Source: Streptomyces sp. Root1304
Lineage (GTDB): Bacteria > Actinomycetota > Actinomycetes > Streptomycetales > Streptomycetaceae
Direction: 5' to 3'
Assembly: GCF_001426405.1 (NCBI RefSeq)
Contig: NZ_LMEP01000028.1
Coordinates: 62,001-126,000 of the forward strand
Length of the DNA: 64,000 nt
In this document: in pieces, positions 49,906 to 58,160 of the stretch
How the letters are laid out: each line of letters starts with the position of its first letter
Position numbering within the stretch: position 1 is the first letter of the stretch
Notes under the pieces: generated by a model
What the model saw: only the letters and a program-made list of their open reading frames with translations
Database searches by the model: none
Told to the model about the DNA's origin: nothing
Program-made: the position numbers and the translations under genes

Positions 49906-50850
49906 ATGTCGACGAATGGTCAGCCGAAGCAGTCGGAAGAGTCCTCGCGGGAGCCGCAGCGGCCGCCGCGGCCGAAGCAGTCGAACGGCCAGTGGTACCC
50001 GCCGGAGTGGCCCGACCGCATCCGCGCCCTCGCCGCCGGTGAACTGACCCCGGTGGCCCCCCGGCGCGCCGCCACCGTCCTGCTTCTGAGGGACGGGGAC
50101 GCCGGTGCCGGTCCCGAGGTCCACATGCTGCGCCGCCGCACCTCGATGGCCTTCGCGGGCGGCGCGTACGCCTACCCCGGCGGCGGCGTCGACCCGCGGG
50201 ACGAGCAGCCGGTGCGCTGGGCGGGCCCCTCCCTGGACGTCTGGGCGGCCCGGCTCGGCCTCGACGACCCCGCGCAGGCCCAGGCCGTGGTCTGCGCCGC
50301 CGTGCGCGAGACGTACGAGGAGGCGGGCGTCCTGCTCGCCGGGGAGACCGAGGACTCGGTGGTCGGGGACACGACCGGCGAGGACTGGGAGCGGGACCGG
50401 GAGGCGCTCGTCGCCCGGGAGCTGTCCTTCGCGGACTTCCTGGACCGCCGGGGGCTCGTGCTGCGCTCCGACCTGCTCGGCGCGTGGGCGCGGTGGATCA
50501 CGCCCGAGTTCGAGCAGCGCCGGTACGACACCTGGTTCTTCGTGGCGGTGCTGCCGGCCGGGCAGCGCACCCGCAACGCCTCCACCGAGGCCGACCGCAC
50601 GGTCTGGATCCGTCCGTCGGAGGCGGCGGCGGGCTACGACCGGGGAGAGCTGACGATGATGCCGCCGACGATCTCGACGCTGCGGACCCTGGAGCCCTAC
50701 GGCACGACCGCCGGGGCGCTCGCGGCGGCGGGGGAGCAGGACATGACCCCGGTGCTCGCGCGGGCGCGCCTGGAGGGCGACGAGCTGGTCCTGAGCTGGC
50801 CGGGGCACGAGGAGTTCACCAAGGTCATCCCGATGGGAGGCACGCGATGA
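49906..50850 (+). CDS. NUDIX hydrolase, NUDT19-like with insertion
   Basis: A 314-residue NUDIX protein. The box is split: GGGVDPRDE near residue 93, then about 40 residues, then AAVRETYEEAGVLLAG. An inserted loop and extended C-terminal (FVAVLPAGQRTRNAST) place it with NUDT19-type hydrolases, for which CoA-type substrates are known in animals. It overlaps the MBL gene by ATGA. Confidence 0.85.
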   Translation: MSTNGQPKQSEESSREPQRPPRPKQSNGQWYPPEWPDRIRALAAGELTPVAPRRAATVLLLRDGDAGAGPEVHMLRRRTSMAFAGGAYAYPGGGVDPRDEQPVRWAGPSLDVWAARLGLDDPAQAQAVVCAAVRETYEEAGVLLAGETEDSVVGDTTGEDWERDREALVARELSFADFLDRRGLVLRSDLLGAWARWITPEFEQRRYDTWFFVAVLPAGQRTRNASTEADRTVWIRPSEAAAGYDRGELTMMPPTISTLRTLEPYGTTAGALAAAGEQDMTPVLARARLEGDELVLSWPGHEEFTKVIPMGGTR

Positions 50851-51677
50851 GCGACGCGGAGGCCCTGCCCGGACAGCCGCGCGGAGTCGTGGAGTCCGGT
50901 CCCGCGACCGCCCGCGCGGTGAACGTCCTCGCGCCGAACCCGTCCGCGATGACCCTGGACGGCACCAACACCTGGCTCCTCTCGGAGCCCGGCTCGGACC
51001 TCGCCGTCGTCGTCGACCCGGGCCCGCTCGACGAGGTCCACCTGCGCCGGGTGACCGAGACCGCCGAGCGGCTCGGCAAGCGGGTCGCGCTGACCTTGCT
51101 GACCCACGGCCACCCGGACCACGCGGAGGGCGCGGGACGGTTCGCGGAGCTGACCGGGACGGCCGTACGGGCCCTGGACCCGGCGCTGCGGCTCGGCGAC
51201 GAGGGGCTGGGCGCGGGGGAGGTGGTGACGGTCGGCGGTCTGGAGCTGCGGGTGGTCCCGACGCCCGGGCACACCTCGGACTCGCTCTCCTTCCATCTGC
51301 CCGCCGACGGGGCGGTGCTGACGGGGGACACGATCCTGGGGCGCGGGACGACGATGGTGGCCCATCCGGACGGGCGTCTGGGCGAGTACCTGGACTCGCT
51401 GCGGCGGCTGCGGTCGCTGACGGTCGACGACGGGGTCCACACGGTGCTGCCGGGGCACGGGCCGGTCCTGGAGGACGCGCAGGGGGCCGTGGAGTTCTAC
51501 CTCGCGCACCGGGCGGGGCGGCTCGCCCAGGTCGAGACGGCGGTCGAGAACGGCCACCGGACGCCGGCCGAGGTGGTCGCCCATGTCTACGCGGACGTGG
51601 ACCGCTCGCTGTGGCCGGCGGCCGAGCTGTCCGTGCGGGCGCAGCTGGAGTACCTGCGGGAGCGTGGCCTGGTCTAG
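50847..51677 (+). CDS. metallo-beta-lactamase-fold hydrolase (LACTB2-like)
   Basis: A 276-residue MBL protein: LLTHGHPDHAEGAGRFAEL (HxHxDH), PTPGHTSDSLSF, and LTGDTILGRGT, with C-terminal PGHGP motif and a winged-helix tail (RTPAEVVAHVYADVD). LACTB2-like enzymes are RNases or hydrolases; substrate unknown. A degenerate echo of the last 11 codons follows the stop twice (51682-51753). Confidence 0.88.
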   Translation: MSDAEALPGQPRGVVESGPATARAVNVLAPNPSAMTLDGTNTWLLSEPGSDLAVVVDPGPLDEVHLRRVTETAERLGKRVALTLLTHGHPDHAEGAGRFAELTGTAVRALDPALRLGDEGLGAGEVVTVGGLELRVVPTPGHTSDSLSFHLPADGAVLTGDTILGRGTTMVAHPDGRLGEYLDSLRRLRSLTVDDGVHTVLPGHGPVLEDAQGAVEFYLAHRAGRLAQVETAVENGHRTPAEVVAHVYADVDRSLWPAAELSVRAQLEYLRERGLV

Positions 51678-51681
51678 GCGA

Positions 51682-51753
51682 GTGGAGCGCCTGCGGGAGC
51701 GGGTCCGGTGTCGGCGCGTGGAGCGCCTGCGGGCGCGGGCCCGGTGTCGGCGC
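51682..51753. repeat. 36-bp tandem duplication, echo of the MBL gene end
   Basis: Two 36-bp copies (51682-51717, 51718-51753) differ at two positions. The end of the preceding gene (51645-51681) is a third, diverged copy sharing GGAG-N2-CCTGCGGGAGCG. Copies two and three lie beyond the stop codon at 51675-51677. Confidence 0.75.
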
Positions 51754-51855
51754 GGGTCACGATCCTGTCCCGAGGAGGGCCCCGGCGGGGTGACGGGCTT
51801 GACCCGTGCTTTACGCTCCGCTTACTTCTGGCCGTAGCTTTCGGGGGGAACGCCC

Positions 51856-52740
51856 GTGTTCGTCATCGCCATCCTGCTGGTCATAGCCGCAGTGGTGCTC
51901 TTCTTCATCGGCCGCGCCAACGACTCCAAGGGCCTGAAGTTCGGCGCCCTCGGAGCGGTCCTGGCCGGCCTCTTCTCGCTGATCGTGAGCATGACGTACG
52001 TGATCAGCGCGTACGAGGTCGGCGTGCCGGTCGCCTTCGGCAAGGTCGGCTCGCCGATGACCTCGGGCATGCACGTGAAGTCGCCGTTCACGAGCGTCAC
52101 GACCTTCTCGACCCGCCCGGTCGACCTCAACCTCTCCGACAAGGACGTGGTCGAGGTCCGCTCCTCGCAGGGCGGTGTCATGTACGCCGAGGTGACGGTG
52201 AAGTGGGCCGTCGTCCCGTCCAAGGCCGTCGAGCTGTACAAGCTCGCGGGCACCGAGGACGCCATCCAGCAGCGGCTGGTCTACCCCGACAGCCGTGAGA
52301 TCGTCCGCAACGTCTTCGCCCGCTACTCCAGCGAGCAGGGCTACGCCTCCGACCGCGAGAAGATCAACGCCGAGATCGGCACCCTGATCAAGGAGCGGCT
52401 GGCCCCGCGCGGCATCACCGTGACCACGGTCAACCTGCGCAACGTGAAGCCCTCGGACGCCCTCCAGGGGCAGATCGACCGCAAGATCCAGCAGCAGCAG
52501 GCCACCGAGCGGGCCACCGAGGCCTCCCGTACGGCCAAGGCCGAGGCCGACCGGCGCCGGATCGAGGCGGAGGGCATCGCCCGCGCCAACAAGATCCTCA
52601 ACGACTCGCTGACGGACAAGGTCCTGATGAACCAGTGCATCGACGCGTTCAAGGAGGCGGCCGCGAAGAACGCGATCTACACCGTCCCCTGCGGGAACGG
52701 CAACTCCGCCCCGGTGATCGTGGACGGCTCCAAGCGCTGA
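51856..52740 (+). CDS. SPFH/prohibitin-family membrane protein
   Basis: A 294-residue protein. Two N-terminal hydrophobic segments (FVIAILLVIAAVVLFFIG and ALGAVLAGLFSLIVSMTYVI) precede the SPFH domain (about 55-235; VKWAVVPSKAVELYKLAG, SREIVRNVFARYSSEQGYAS), then a short coiled coil (ATERATEASRTAKAEADRRR) and a C-terminal cap ending VPCGNGNSAPVIVD. It resembles prohibitin more than the flotillin at 28616. It is monocistronic, ending in a strong terminator. GTG 51856 starts the hydrophobic N-terminus. Confidence 0.88.
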   Translation: MFVIAILLVIAAVVLFFIGRANDSKGLKFGALGAVLAGLFSLIVSMTYVISAYEVGVPVAFGKVGSPMTSGMHVKSPFTSVTTFSTRPVDLNLSDKDVVEVRSSQGGVMYAEVTVKWAVVPSKAVELYKLAGTEDAIQQRLVYPDSREIVRNVFARYSSEQGYASDREKINAEIGTLIKERLAPRGITVTTVNLRNVKPSDALQGQIDRKIQQQQATERATEASRTAKAEADRRRIEAEGIARANKILNDSLTDKVLMNQCIDAFKEAAAKNAIYTVPCGNGNSAPVIVDGSKR

Positions 52741-52754
52741 CCCGGTCCGCGCGG

Positions 52755-52804
52755 AGACGAGGAAGGCCGCCCCGGTCGTCGGACCGGGGCGGCCTTCCTC
52801 GTCT
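52755..52804. terminator. bidirectional terminator between SPFH and crp genes
   Basis: A perfect 23-bp inverted repeat (52755-52777 with 52782-52804) and a 4-base loop between converging genes. Confidence 0.9.
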
Positions 52805-52816
52805 GCTGCCTGCGTA

Positions 52817-53491
52817 CTAGCGCGAGCGCTTCGCGAGGCGCTCCACGTCCAGCAGGATCACGGCGCGGGCCTCCAGGCGCAGCCAGCCGCGCTGGGCGAA
52901 GTCGGCGAGCGCCTTGTTGACCGTCTCGCGGGAGGCGCCGACCAGCTGGGCCAGCTCCTCCTGGGTGAGGTCGTGGACGACGTGGATGCCCTCCTCGGAC
53001 TGCACGCCGAAGCGGCGCGACAGGTCGAGGAGCGCACGGGCGACACGGCCCGGGACGTCGGAGAAGACCAGGTCGGACATCTGGTCGTTGGTCTTGCGCA
53101 GCCGGCGGGCGACGGCGCGCAGCAGCGCGGTGGCCACCTCGGGGCGCGCGTTCAGCCAGGGCTGGAGGTCGCCGTGGCCGAGGCCGAGCAGCTTGACCTC
53201 GGTCAGCGCCGTCGCGGTCGCGGTGCGCGGGCCCGGGTCGAAGAGGGACAGCTCGCCGATGAGCTCGCCGGGGCCGAGGACCGCCAGCATGTTCTCGCGG
53301 CCGTCGGGAGAGGTGCGGTGCAGCTTCACCTTGCCCTCGGTCACCACGTAGAGGCGGTCACCGGGGTCGCCCTCATGGAAGAGCGCGTCGCCTCGGGCGA
53401 GGGTCGCCTCACTCATCGAGGCGCGCAGCTCGGCAGCCTGCTCGTCATCGAGCGCCGCGAAGAGCGGGGCGCGCCGCAGAACGTCGTCCAC
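52817..53491 (-). CDS. crp: cAMP receptor protein Crp
   Basis: A 224-residue Crp-family regulator, the length of S. coelicolor Crp. The cNMP pocket holds GELIGELSLFDPGPRTATA (Glu and Arg that bind the phosphate and ribose). The C-terminal winged helix is ELAQLVGASRETVNKALADF. It controls germination, growth and antibiotic synthesis in streptomycetes. GTG 53491 is chosen for its length match. It is monocistronic and converges on the SPFH gene. Confidence 0.94.
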   Translation of the reverse strand: MDDVLRRAPLFAALDDEQAAELRASMSEATLARGDALFHEGDPGDRLYVVTEGKVKLHRTSPDGRENMLAVLGPGELIGELSLFDPGPRTATATALTEVKLLGLGHGDLQPWLNARPEVATALLRAVARRLRKTNDQMSDLVFSDVPGRVARALLDLSRRFGVQSEEGIHVVHDLTQEELAQLVGASRETVNKALADFAQRGWLRLEARAVILLDVERLAKRSR

Positions 53492-53555
53492 GAGTTCTCT
53501 CCATACTGTCGACCTGCTCAGGGACCTGGGTCCCATGATGCCGGACGTACAAAAC

Positions 53556-53571
53556 AGTGCGATCAATCACA
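53556..53571 (-). promoter_or_regulatory. Crp-box-like sequence upstream of crp
   Basis: TGTGA-N6-GCACT on the minus strand matches 8 of 10 consensus positions of TGTGA-N6-TCACA. It lies about 65 bases upstream of the crp GTG, a position for autoregulation. A perfect GGGACC-TG-GGTCCC palindrome (53521-53534) follows in the leader. Confidence 0.4.
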
Positions 53572-53676
53572 ACAAGTTTGACTCACCGAGCCGCCCGTCC
53601 GTACGGCAGGGGCCCGATTGGGCTCCGATCGGCCACGCCCGGGGCGGATGTCGGTGGTGGCCCCTAGGCTGGCCGG

Positions 53677-54708
53677 GTGTCCAACTCGCCGGTGACAGCG
53701 CAGGCCAAGGGGGCTGGAAGAGTGTCGGCCGAAGGTAATTCCGCCGTGGGCGAACACGGCGTGTCGAAACGGGCGAAAGCCGCAAATCGGAAGGCCGACG
53801 TGCCGAATCGGAAGCCCGCGAAGCCCGCCGGGGCGGCTGAACCCGCCAAGACCGCGAAGACCGTCCGGGCCGCGAAGACCGCCGGGGCGGCTGAACCCGC
53901 CAGGACCGCGAAGACCGTCCGGGCCGCGAAGACCGCCAAGCCCGAGTCGCGGCTCGCGATGGTCCGGCGCGCCAGGAAGATCAACCGCGAGCTCGCCGAG
54001 GTCTACCCGTACGCCCATCCGGAGCTCGACTTCCGCAACCCCTTCGAGCTGCTCGTCGCCACGGTCCTCTCGGCCCAGACCACCGACCTGCGGGTCAACC
54101 AGACCACCCCCGCCCTCTTCGCGAAGTACCCCACGCCCGAGGACCTCGCCGCCGCCGTGCCCGAGGAGGTCGAGGAGCTGATCCGGCCCACCGGCTTCTT
54201 CCGCGCCAAGACCAGGTCGATCATGGGCCTGGCCGCCGCCCTCAGGGACGACTTCGGCGGCGAGGTCCCCGGCCGCCTGGACGACCTCGTCACGCTCCCG
54301 GGCGTCGGCCGCAAGACCGCCTTCGTCGTCCTCGGCAACGCCTTCGGGGTCCCCGGCATCACCGTCGACACCCACTTCATGCGGCTGGTCCGGCGCTGGA
54401 AGTGGACCGAGCAGGAGGACCCGGTGAAGATCGAGGCGGAGATCGCCGAGATCTTCCCGAAGAGCGAGTGGACGATGCTCTCGCACCGGGTGATCTTCCA
54501 CGGCCGGCGCATCTGCCACGCCCGCAAGCCCGCCTGCGGCGCCTGCCCGATCACCCACCTCTGCCCCTCGTACGGCGAGGGCGAGACCGACCCCGAGAAG
54601 GCGAGGAAGCTGCTCAAGTACGAGAAGGGCGGCTTCCCCGGCCAGCGGCTCAACCCGCCCCCGGACTACCCCGGCCGCCCCGCGCCCCCGCTGGGCGCGA
54701 GCGACTGA
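53677..54708 (+). CDS. nth: endonuclease III (DNA glycosylase/AP lyase)
   Basis: A 343-residue protein. The catalytic core (about residues 95-320) has the helix-hairpin-helix LPGVGRKTAFVVLG with the catalytic Lys, the Asp in VDTHFMRLVRR, and a [4Fe-4S] cluster C-X6-C-X2-C-X5-C (CHARKPACGACPITHLC). It removes oxidised pyrimidines. An unusual basic N-terminal tail of about 85 residues, Lys/Ala/Pro-rich with a 54-bp tandem repeat, looks like a histone-H1-like DNA-binding extension. GTG 53677 begins this tail; GTG 53722 is an alternative. Confidence 0.92.
   Translation: MSNSPVTAQAKGAGRVSAEGNSAVGEHGVSKRAKAANRKADVPNRKPAKPAGAAEPAKTAKTVRAAKTAGAAEPARTAKTVRAAKTAKPESRLAMVRRARKINRELAEVYPYAHPELDFRNPFELLVATVLSAQTTDLRVNQTTPALFAKYPTPEDLAAAVPEEVEELIRPTGFFRAKTRSIMGLAAALRDDFGGEVPGRLDDLVTLPGVGRKTAFVVLGNAFGVPGITVDTHFMRLVRRWKWTEQEDPVKIEAEIAEIFPKSEWTMLSHRVIFHGRRICHARKPACGACPITHLCPSYGEGETDPEKARKLLKYEKGGFPGQRLNPPPDYPGRPAPPLGASD
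53827..53934. repeat. 54-bp tandem repeat in the nth tail
   Basis: Two 54-bp copies (53827-53880 and 53881-53934) differ by one base (AAG to AGG). They encode an 18-residue unit of the AGAAEPAKTAKTVRAAKT type, twice. A recent in-frame duplication is the simplest reading. Confidence 0.85.
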
Positions 54709-54818
54709 CCCCGCCCGCCGGGATCCCTCCGTCCCGCCCCTCCGCTCCACCCCTTCGGGCGACCCGCCGGAGGGAACGAACCCGTACACCGATCGCGTTG
54801 TGAACCACGGGGGTGCCT

Positions 54819-55523
54819 ATGACGCGCACTGACGAAGAGATCCACGGTCCCGGTATCGGCGGCCTGCTCAAGAGGGACGGGCTGCCCGCCTGGCTCGGGC
54901 CCGTCGACCGGGCCGCCCGCACCGTCGAGCCGGAGCAGCTGAGCCGCTTCCTGCCGCCCGCGAGCGGCGCCGGACGCCAGTCCGCCGTCCTCGTCCTCTT
55001 CGGCGAGGGCGAGCGCGGACCCGAACTGCTGCTCATGGAGCGCGCCGGCAGCCTCCGCTCGCACGCCGGCCAGCCCTCCTTCCCGGGCGGCGCCCTCGAC
55101 CCCGAGGACGGCCCCCCGGCCGAGGGCGGCCTGCTGCGCGCCGCGCTCCGGGAGGCCCAGGAGGAGACCGGCCTCGACCCGGCGGGCGTCCAGCTCTTCG
55201 GCGTCCTGCCCCAGCTCTACATCCCGGTCAGCGGCTTCGTCGTCACCCCGGTCCTCGGCTGGTGGCGCACCCCCAGCCCCATCGGGGTGGTCGACCCCGG
55301 CGAGACCGCCCGGGTCTTCACCGTGCCCGTGGCGGATCTCACGGATCCCGTGAACCGCGCCACCGCGATCCACCCGAGCGGCCACCAGGGCCCAGCGTTC
55401 CTGGTCGCGTCCGCTCTGGTCTGGGGTTTTACGGCCGGTGTGATCGACCGGCTACTGCACTTCTCCGGTTGGGAGCGCCCCTGGGACCGGTCGAAGCAGG
55501 TCCCGCTCGACTGGCGCTCATGA
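54819..55523 (+). CDS. CoA pyrophosphatase (NUDIX)
   Basis: A 234-residue NUDIX enzyme with the CoA-specific motif before the box (LLMERAGSLRSHAGQPSFPGG) and the box itself ALREAQEETGLD. It should hydrolyse CoA to phosphopantetheine and 3',5'-ADP. ATG 54819 follows the GGGGG stretch. It sits between nth and the MarP-like gene; the thioredoxin-like gene found here in mycobacteria is missing. Confidence 0.88.
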   Translation: MTRTDEEIHGPGIGGLLKRDGLPAWLGPVDRAARTVEPEQLSRFLPPASGAGRQSAVLVLFGEGERGPELLLMERAGSLRSHAGQPSFPGGALDPEDGPPAEGGLLRAALREAQEETGLDPAGVQLFGVLPQLYIPVSGFVVTPVLGWWRTPSPIGVVDPGETARVFTVPVADLTDPVNRATAIHPSGHQGPAFLVASALVWGFTAGVIDRLLHFSGWERPWDRSKQVPLDWRS

Positions 55524-55580
55524 CAGGCTGATCCCCGGCGAACAGGCTGATCCCGACGAACGACAGGCTGCCCCCGGCGA
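55523..55580. repeat. short tandem repeats between the NUDIX and protease genes
   Basis: ACAGGCTG-led units of 18-19 bp occur three times (55523-55541, 55542-55559, 55563-55580). They contain CC[CG][CG]GGCGA-like ends and fill most of the 81-base gap. Confidence 0.65.
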
Positions 55581-55604
55581 CCGGAAAACGAATCTGCGAG
55601 GCAA

Positions 55605-56810
55605 TTGACGGTGAACGTGCTGGACATCTTGCTGCTGCTCGCCGCCGTGTGGTTCGCGATCATCGGATACCGCCAGGGCTTCGTCGTCGGCATCCTGTCC
55701 GTGATCGGCTTCCTCGGCGGCGGCCTGGTCGCCGTCCTGCTGCTCCCGATCCTCTGGGACAAGCTGACCGACCACAGCGAGGTCTCGACCACCGCGACGG
55801 TCGTCTTCGTGATGGTGGTCATCGTCTGCGCCTCCGTCGGCCAGGCCTTCACCACCCACCTGGGCAACAAGCTGCGCCGCCACATCACCTGGTCGCCCGT
55901 GCGCGCCCTGGACGCCACCGGCGGCGCCCTGGTCAACGTCGTCGCGATGCTGCTCGTGGCCTGGCTCATCGGCTCCGGCCTCGCCCGTACCTCCATGCCC
56001 ACCCTGGGCAAGGAGGTGCGGAACTCCAAGGTGCTGCTCGGCGTGCAGGAGGTGATGCCGGATCAGGCGTCCGGCTGGTTCACCGACTTCACCTCCACGC
56101 TCGCGCGCAGCGGCTTCCCGCCGGTCTTCAACCCCTTCGCCGACGAGCCGATCACCCCGGTCATGCCCCCCGACCCGAAGCTCGCCGACAGCCCCGTCGC
56201 CGCCCTCGCCAAGCGCTCCATCGTGAAGGTCGTCGGCACCGCGCAGAGCTGCGGCAAGGTCCTCGAAGGCACCGGCTTCGTCTTCGCCGACCGCCGGATC
56301 ATGACCAACGCGCACGTCGTCGGCGGCGTCGACGAGCCGACCGTCCAGATAGGCGGCGTGGGGAAGCTCTACGACGCCAAGGTCGTCCTCTACGACTGGC
56401 AGCGCGACATCGCCGTCCTGGACGTGCCGGGACTCAAGGCCACGCCGCTGCCCTTCACCGACGAGGACGCCCGCAGCGGTGACGACGCGATCGTCGCCGG
56501 TTTCCCGGAGAACGGCTCGTACGACGTGCGCTCGGCGCGCGTCCGGGGCCGTATCAACGCCGACGGACCCGACATCTACCGTCGTGGCGAGGTGCGCAGG
56601 GACGTGTACTCGCTGTACACGACGGTCCGCCAGGGGAACTCCGGCGGTCCGCTCCTCACCGAGGACGGCAAGGTCTACGGGGTGATCTTCGCCCGCTCCC
56701 TCGACGACGCCAACACCGGCTACGCCCTGACGGCCGACGAGATCCGCGAGGACATCGAGCGCGGCAGGACCGCCGACCAGCAGGTCGACACCCAGTCCTG
56801 CGCCCTCTAG
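55605..56810 (+). CDS. MarP-like membrane serine protease
   Basis: A 401-residue protein. Four N-terminal membrane helices form a CvpA-like domain (about residues 1-130). The chymotrypsin-fold protease follows: His in MTNAHVVGG, Asp in WQRDIAVLD, Ser in RQGNSGGPLL. A cysteine pair (QSCGKV and DTQSCAL) could form the disulfide seen in M. tuberculosis MarP (Rv3671c), needed for acid resistance. The TTG 55605 is 4 bases after GAGG; GTG 55611 is an alternative. The position next to the epoxide-hydrolase-like gene matches that locus. Confidence 0.9.
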   Translation: MTVNVLDILLLLAAVWFAIIGYRQGFVVGILSVIGFLGGGLVAVLLLPILWDKLTDHSEVSTTATVVFVMVVIVCASVGQAFTTHLGNKLRRHITWSPVRALDATGGALVNVVAMLLVAWLIGSGLARTSMPTLGKEVRNSKVLLGVQEVMPDQASGWFTDFTSTLARSGFPPVFNPFADEPITPVMPPDPKLADSPVAALAKRSIVKVVGTAQSCGKVLEGTGFVFADRRIMTNAHVVGGVDEPTVQIGGVGKLYDAKVVLYDWQRDIAVLDVPGLKATPLPFTDEDARSGDDAIVAGFPENGSYDVRSARVRGRINADGPDIYRRGEVRRDVYSLYTTVRQGNSGGPLLTEDGKVYGVIFARSLDDANTGYALTADEIREDIERGRTADQQVDTQSCAL

Positions 56811-56835
56811 CCCACCGGGCCCCGAGGCCGAGGCC

Positions 56836-57033
56836 CTAGGCGGTGTCGCGTGGATGCCTGAGGCGGGCCGAGACCCAGCGGGCCCGGCGGCGCAGGATGC
56901 GCGAGATCCCCACCCCTTGCACGGCGTGCGCGCGGCCCTGATCCGGCGGGCCTCCCCCTTCGCGAGCGCCCGGCCCTGCGGCCGAGCGGCGGTTGCGTGC
57001 GGTCGTGTCACCGTAGTCGTGCGTCCAGCCCAT
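56836..57033 (-). CDS. possible small basic protein
   Basis: A 65-residue frame starting MGWTHDYGDTTARNRR and ending GISRILRRRARWVSARLRHP, with an amphipathic basic C-terminus. GAGG lies directly before the ATG (tight spacing). It is in the 410-base gap (56811-57221) between the protease and hydrolase genes, downstream of a 14-bp palindrome. I do not know a family. It may be chance. Confidence 0.35.
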   Translation of the reverse strand: MGWTHDYGDTTARNRRSAAGPGAREGGGPPDQGRAHAVQGVGISRILRRRARWVSARLRHPRDTA

Positions 57034-57079
57034 ACCTCGACGTCTGCCCGGGGCCCAAGGTCGGTAACCACCCGAGGGC

Positions 57080-57093
57080 ACTCCAATTGGAGT
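57080..57093. promoter_or_regulatory. perfect palindrome ACTCCAATTGGAGT
   Basis: A 14-bp perfect palindrome 47 bases upstream of the possible small gene at 56836-57033, within an otherwise empty gap. It is AT-richer than its surroundings. On the minus strand CATACT just before it resembles a -10. Confidence 0.45.
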
Positions 57094-57221
57094 ATGCGCG
57101 GGGCACATGGCCGTTCGAAGGAAGTCTGTACGCCCCCACGGGAACAGAGGGGCCGTCAGCGGACCGGACGAGTGCCGTCGGCGGGGGCGTACGAGCGCCC
57201 TCAGCGGGCCGGACCGGTCCT

Positions 57222-58160
57222 TCAGCGGTCGGGCTCGGGGTCCTTCAGCCAGTTGACCAGCTCCGTGGAGAAGGCCACCGGGTCCTCCTCGTGCGGGAAG
57301 TGCCCGAGGCCGTCGAAGAGCCGCCAGCGGTACGGAGCCTCCACGTACTCGCCCGAGCCCGCCGCGCTCCGGGTCCGCATCACCGGGTCCAGGGAGCCGT
57401 GCAGATGCAGCGTCGGCACCCGCACCGGCCGCTTCATGCGCCGGTTGAACTGGATGCCGTCCGGCCGCGCCAGGGAACGCACCATCCAGCGGTACGGCTC
57501 GATCGAGCAGTGCGCCGTCGACGGCACCAGCATCGCCCGCCGGTACACCTCGATGGCCTCGTCCTCCGAGGAGCGCCGGGGCTGCGGCCCCGACCAGTCC
57601 CGGATCAGCTCGCCCACCAGCGCGGCGTCGTCCGCGACGAGCTGACGCTCCGGCAGCCACGGCCGCTGGAAACCCCACACGTGCGATCCGGCCCGCGACT
57701 GGGCGAAGTCGGCGAGCATCGCCGAGCGCCAGCGGCGCGGATGCGGCATCGAGGAGACCACCAGCCGGCGGACCAGCTTCGGCCGCATCACGGCCGCCGT
57801 CCAGGCGAGGTAGCCGCCCAGGTCGTGCCCGACGAGCGCCGCGTCCGGCTCGCCCAGGGAGCGGATCACGCCGGTGACGTCGAGGGCCAGGTTGGCGGGG
57901 TCGTAACCCCGGGGGGTGCGGTCGCTGCCGCCGACCCCGCGCAGGTCCATCGCGACGGCGCGGAAACCGGCCTCCGCGAGGACGGGCAGCTGGTGGCGCC
58001 AGGTCCACCAGAACTGCGGGAAGCCGTGCAGGAGCAGCACCAGCGGGCCGTCGCCCATCTCGGCGATGTGGAAACGGGCGCCGTTGGCGGCGACGTCGCG
58101 ATGGGTCCACGGCCCGTCGAGCCGTACGGGCCCGCCGTTGCCGCTCTCGGGGAGGGTCAT
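57222..58160 (-). CDS. epoxide-hydrolase-like alpha/beta hydrolase
   Basis: A 312-residue enzyme. LVLLLHGFPQFWWTWRHQL is the oxyanion-hole segment; the nucleophile is Asp in LVGHDLGGYLAW, as in epoxide hydrolases and dehalogenases; the catalytic His is in FDGLGHFPHEEDP. In the mycobacterial locus the equivalent is ephE (Rv3670). The gene overlaps the holin-X gene by ATGA, so the two are coupled. Confidence 0.88.
   Translation of the reverse strand: MTLPESGNGGPVRLDGPWTHRDVAANGARFHIAEMGDGPLVLLLHGFPQFWWTWRHQLPVLAEAGFRAVAMDLRGVGGSDRTPRGYDPANLALDVTGVIRSLGEPDAALVGHDLGGYLAWTAAVMRPKLVRRLVVSSMPHPRRWRSAMLADFAQSRAGSHVWGFQRPWLPERQLVADDAALVGELIRDWSGPQPRRSSEDEAIEVYRRAMLVPSTAHCSIEPYRWMVRSLARPDGIQFNRRMKRPVRVPTLHLHGSLDPVMRTRSAAGSGEYVEAPYRWRLFDGLGHFPHEEDPVAFSTELVNWLKDPEPDR

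Noticed and set aside
55594..55603. Third ArsR operator at a CAATTG sequence
   Set aside because: Only one half-site-like CAATTG occurs, without the GCAATT partner at 8-base spacing.
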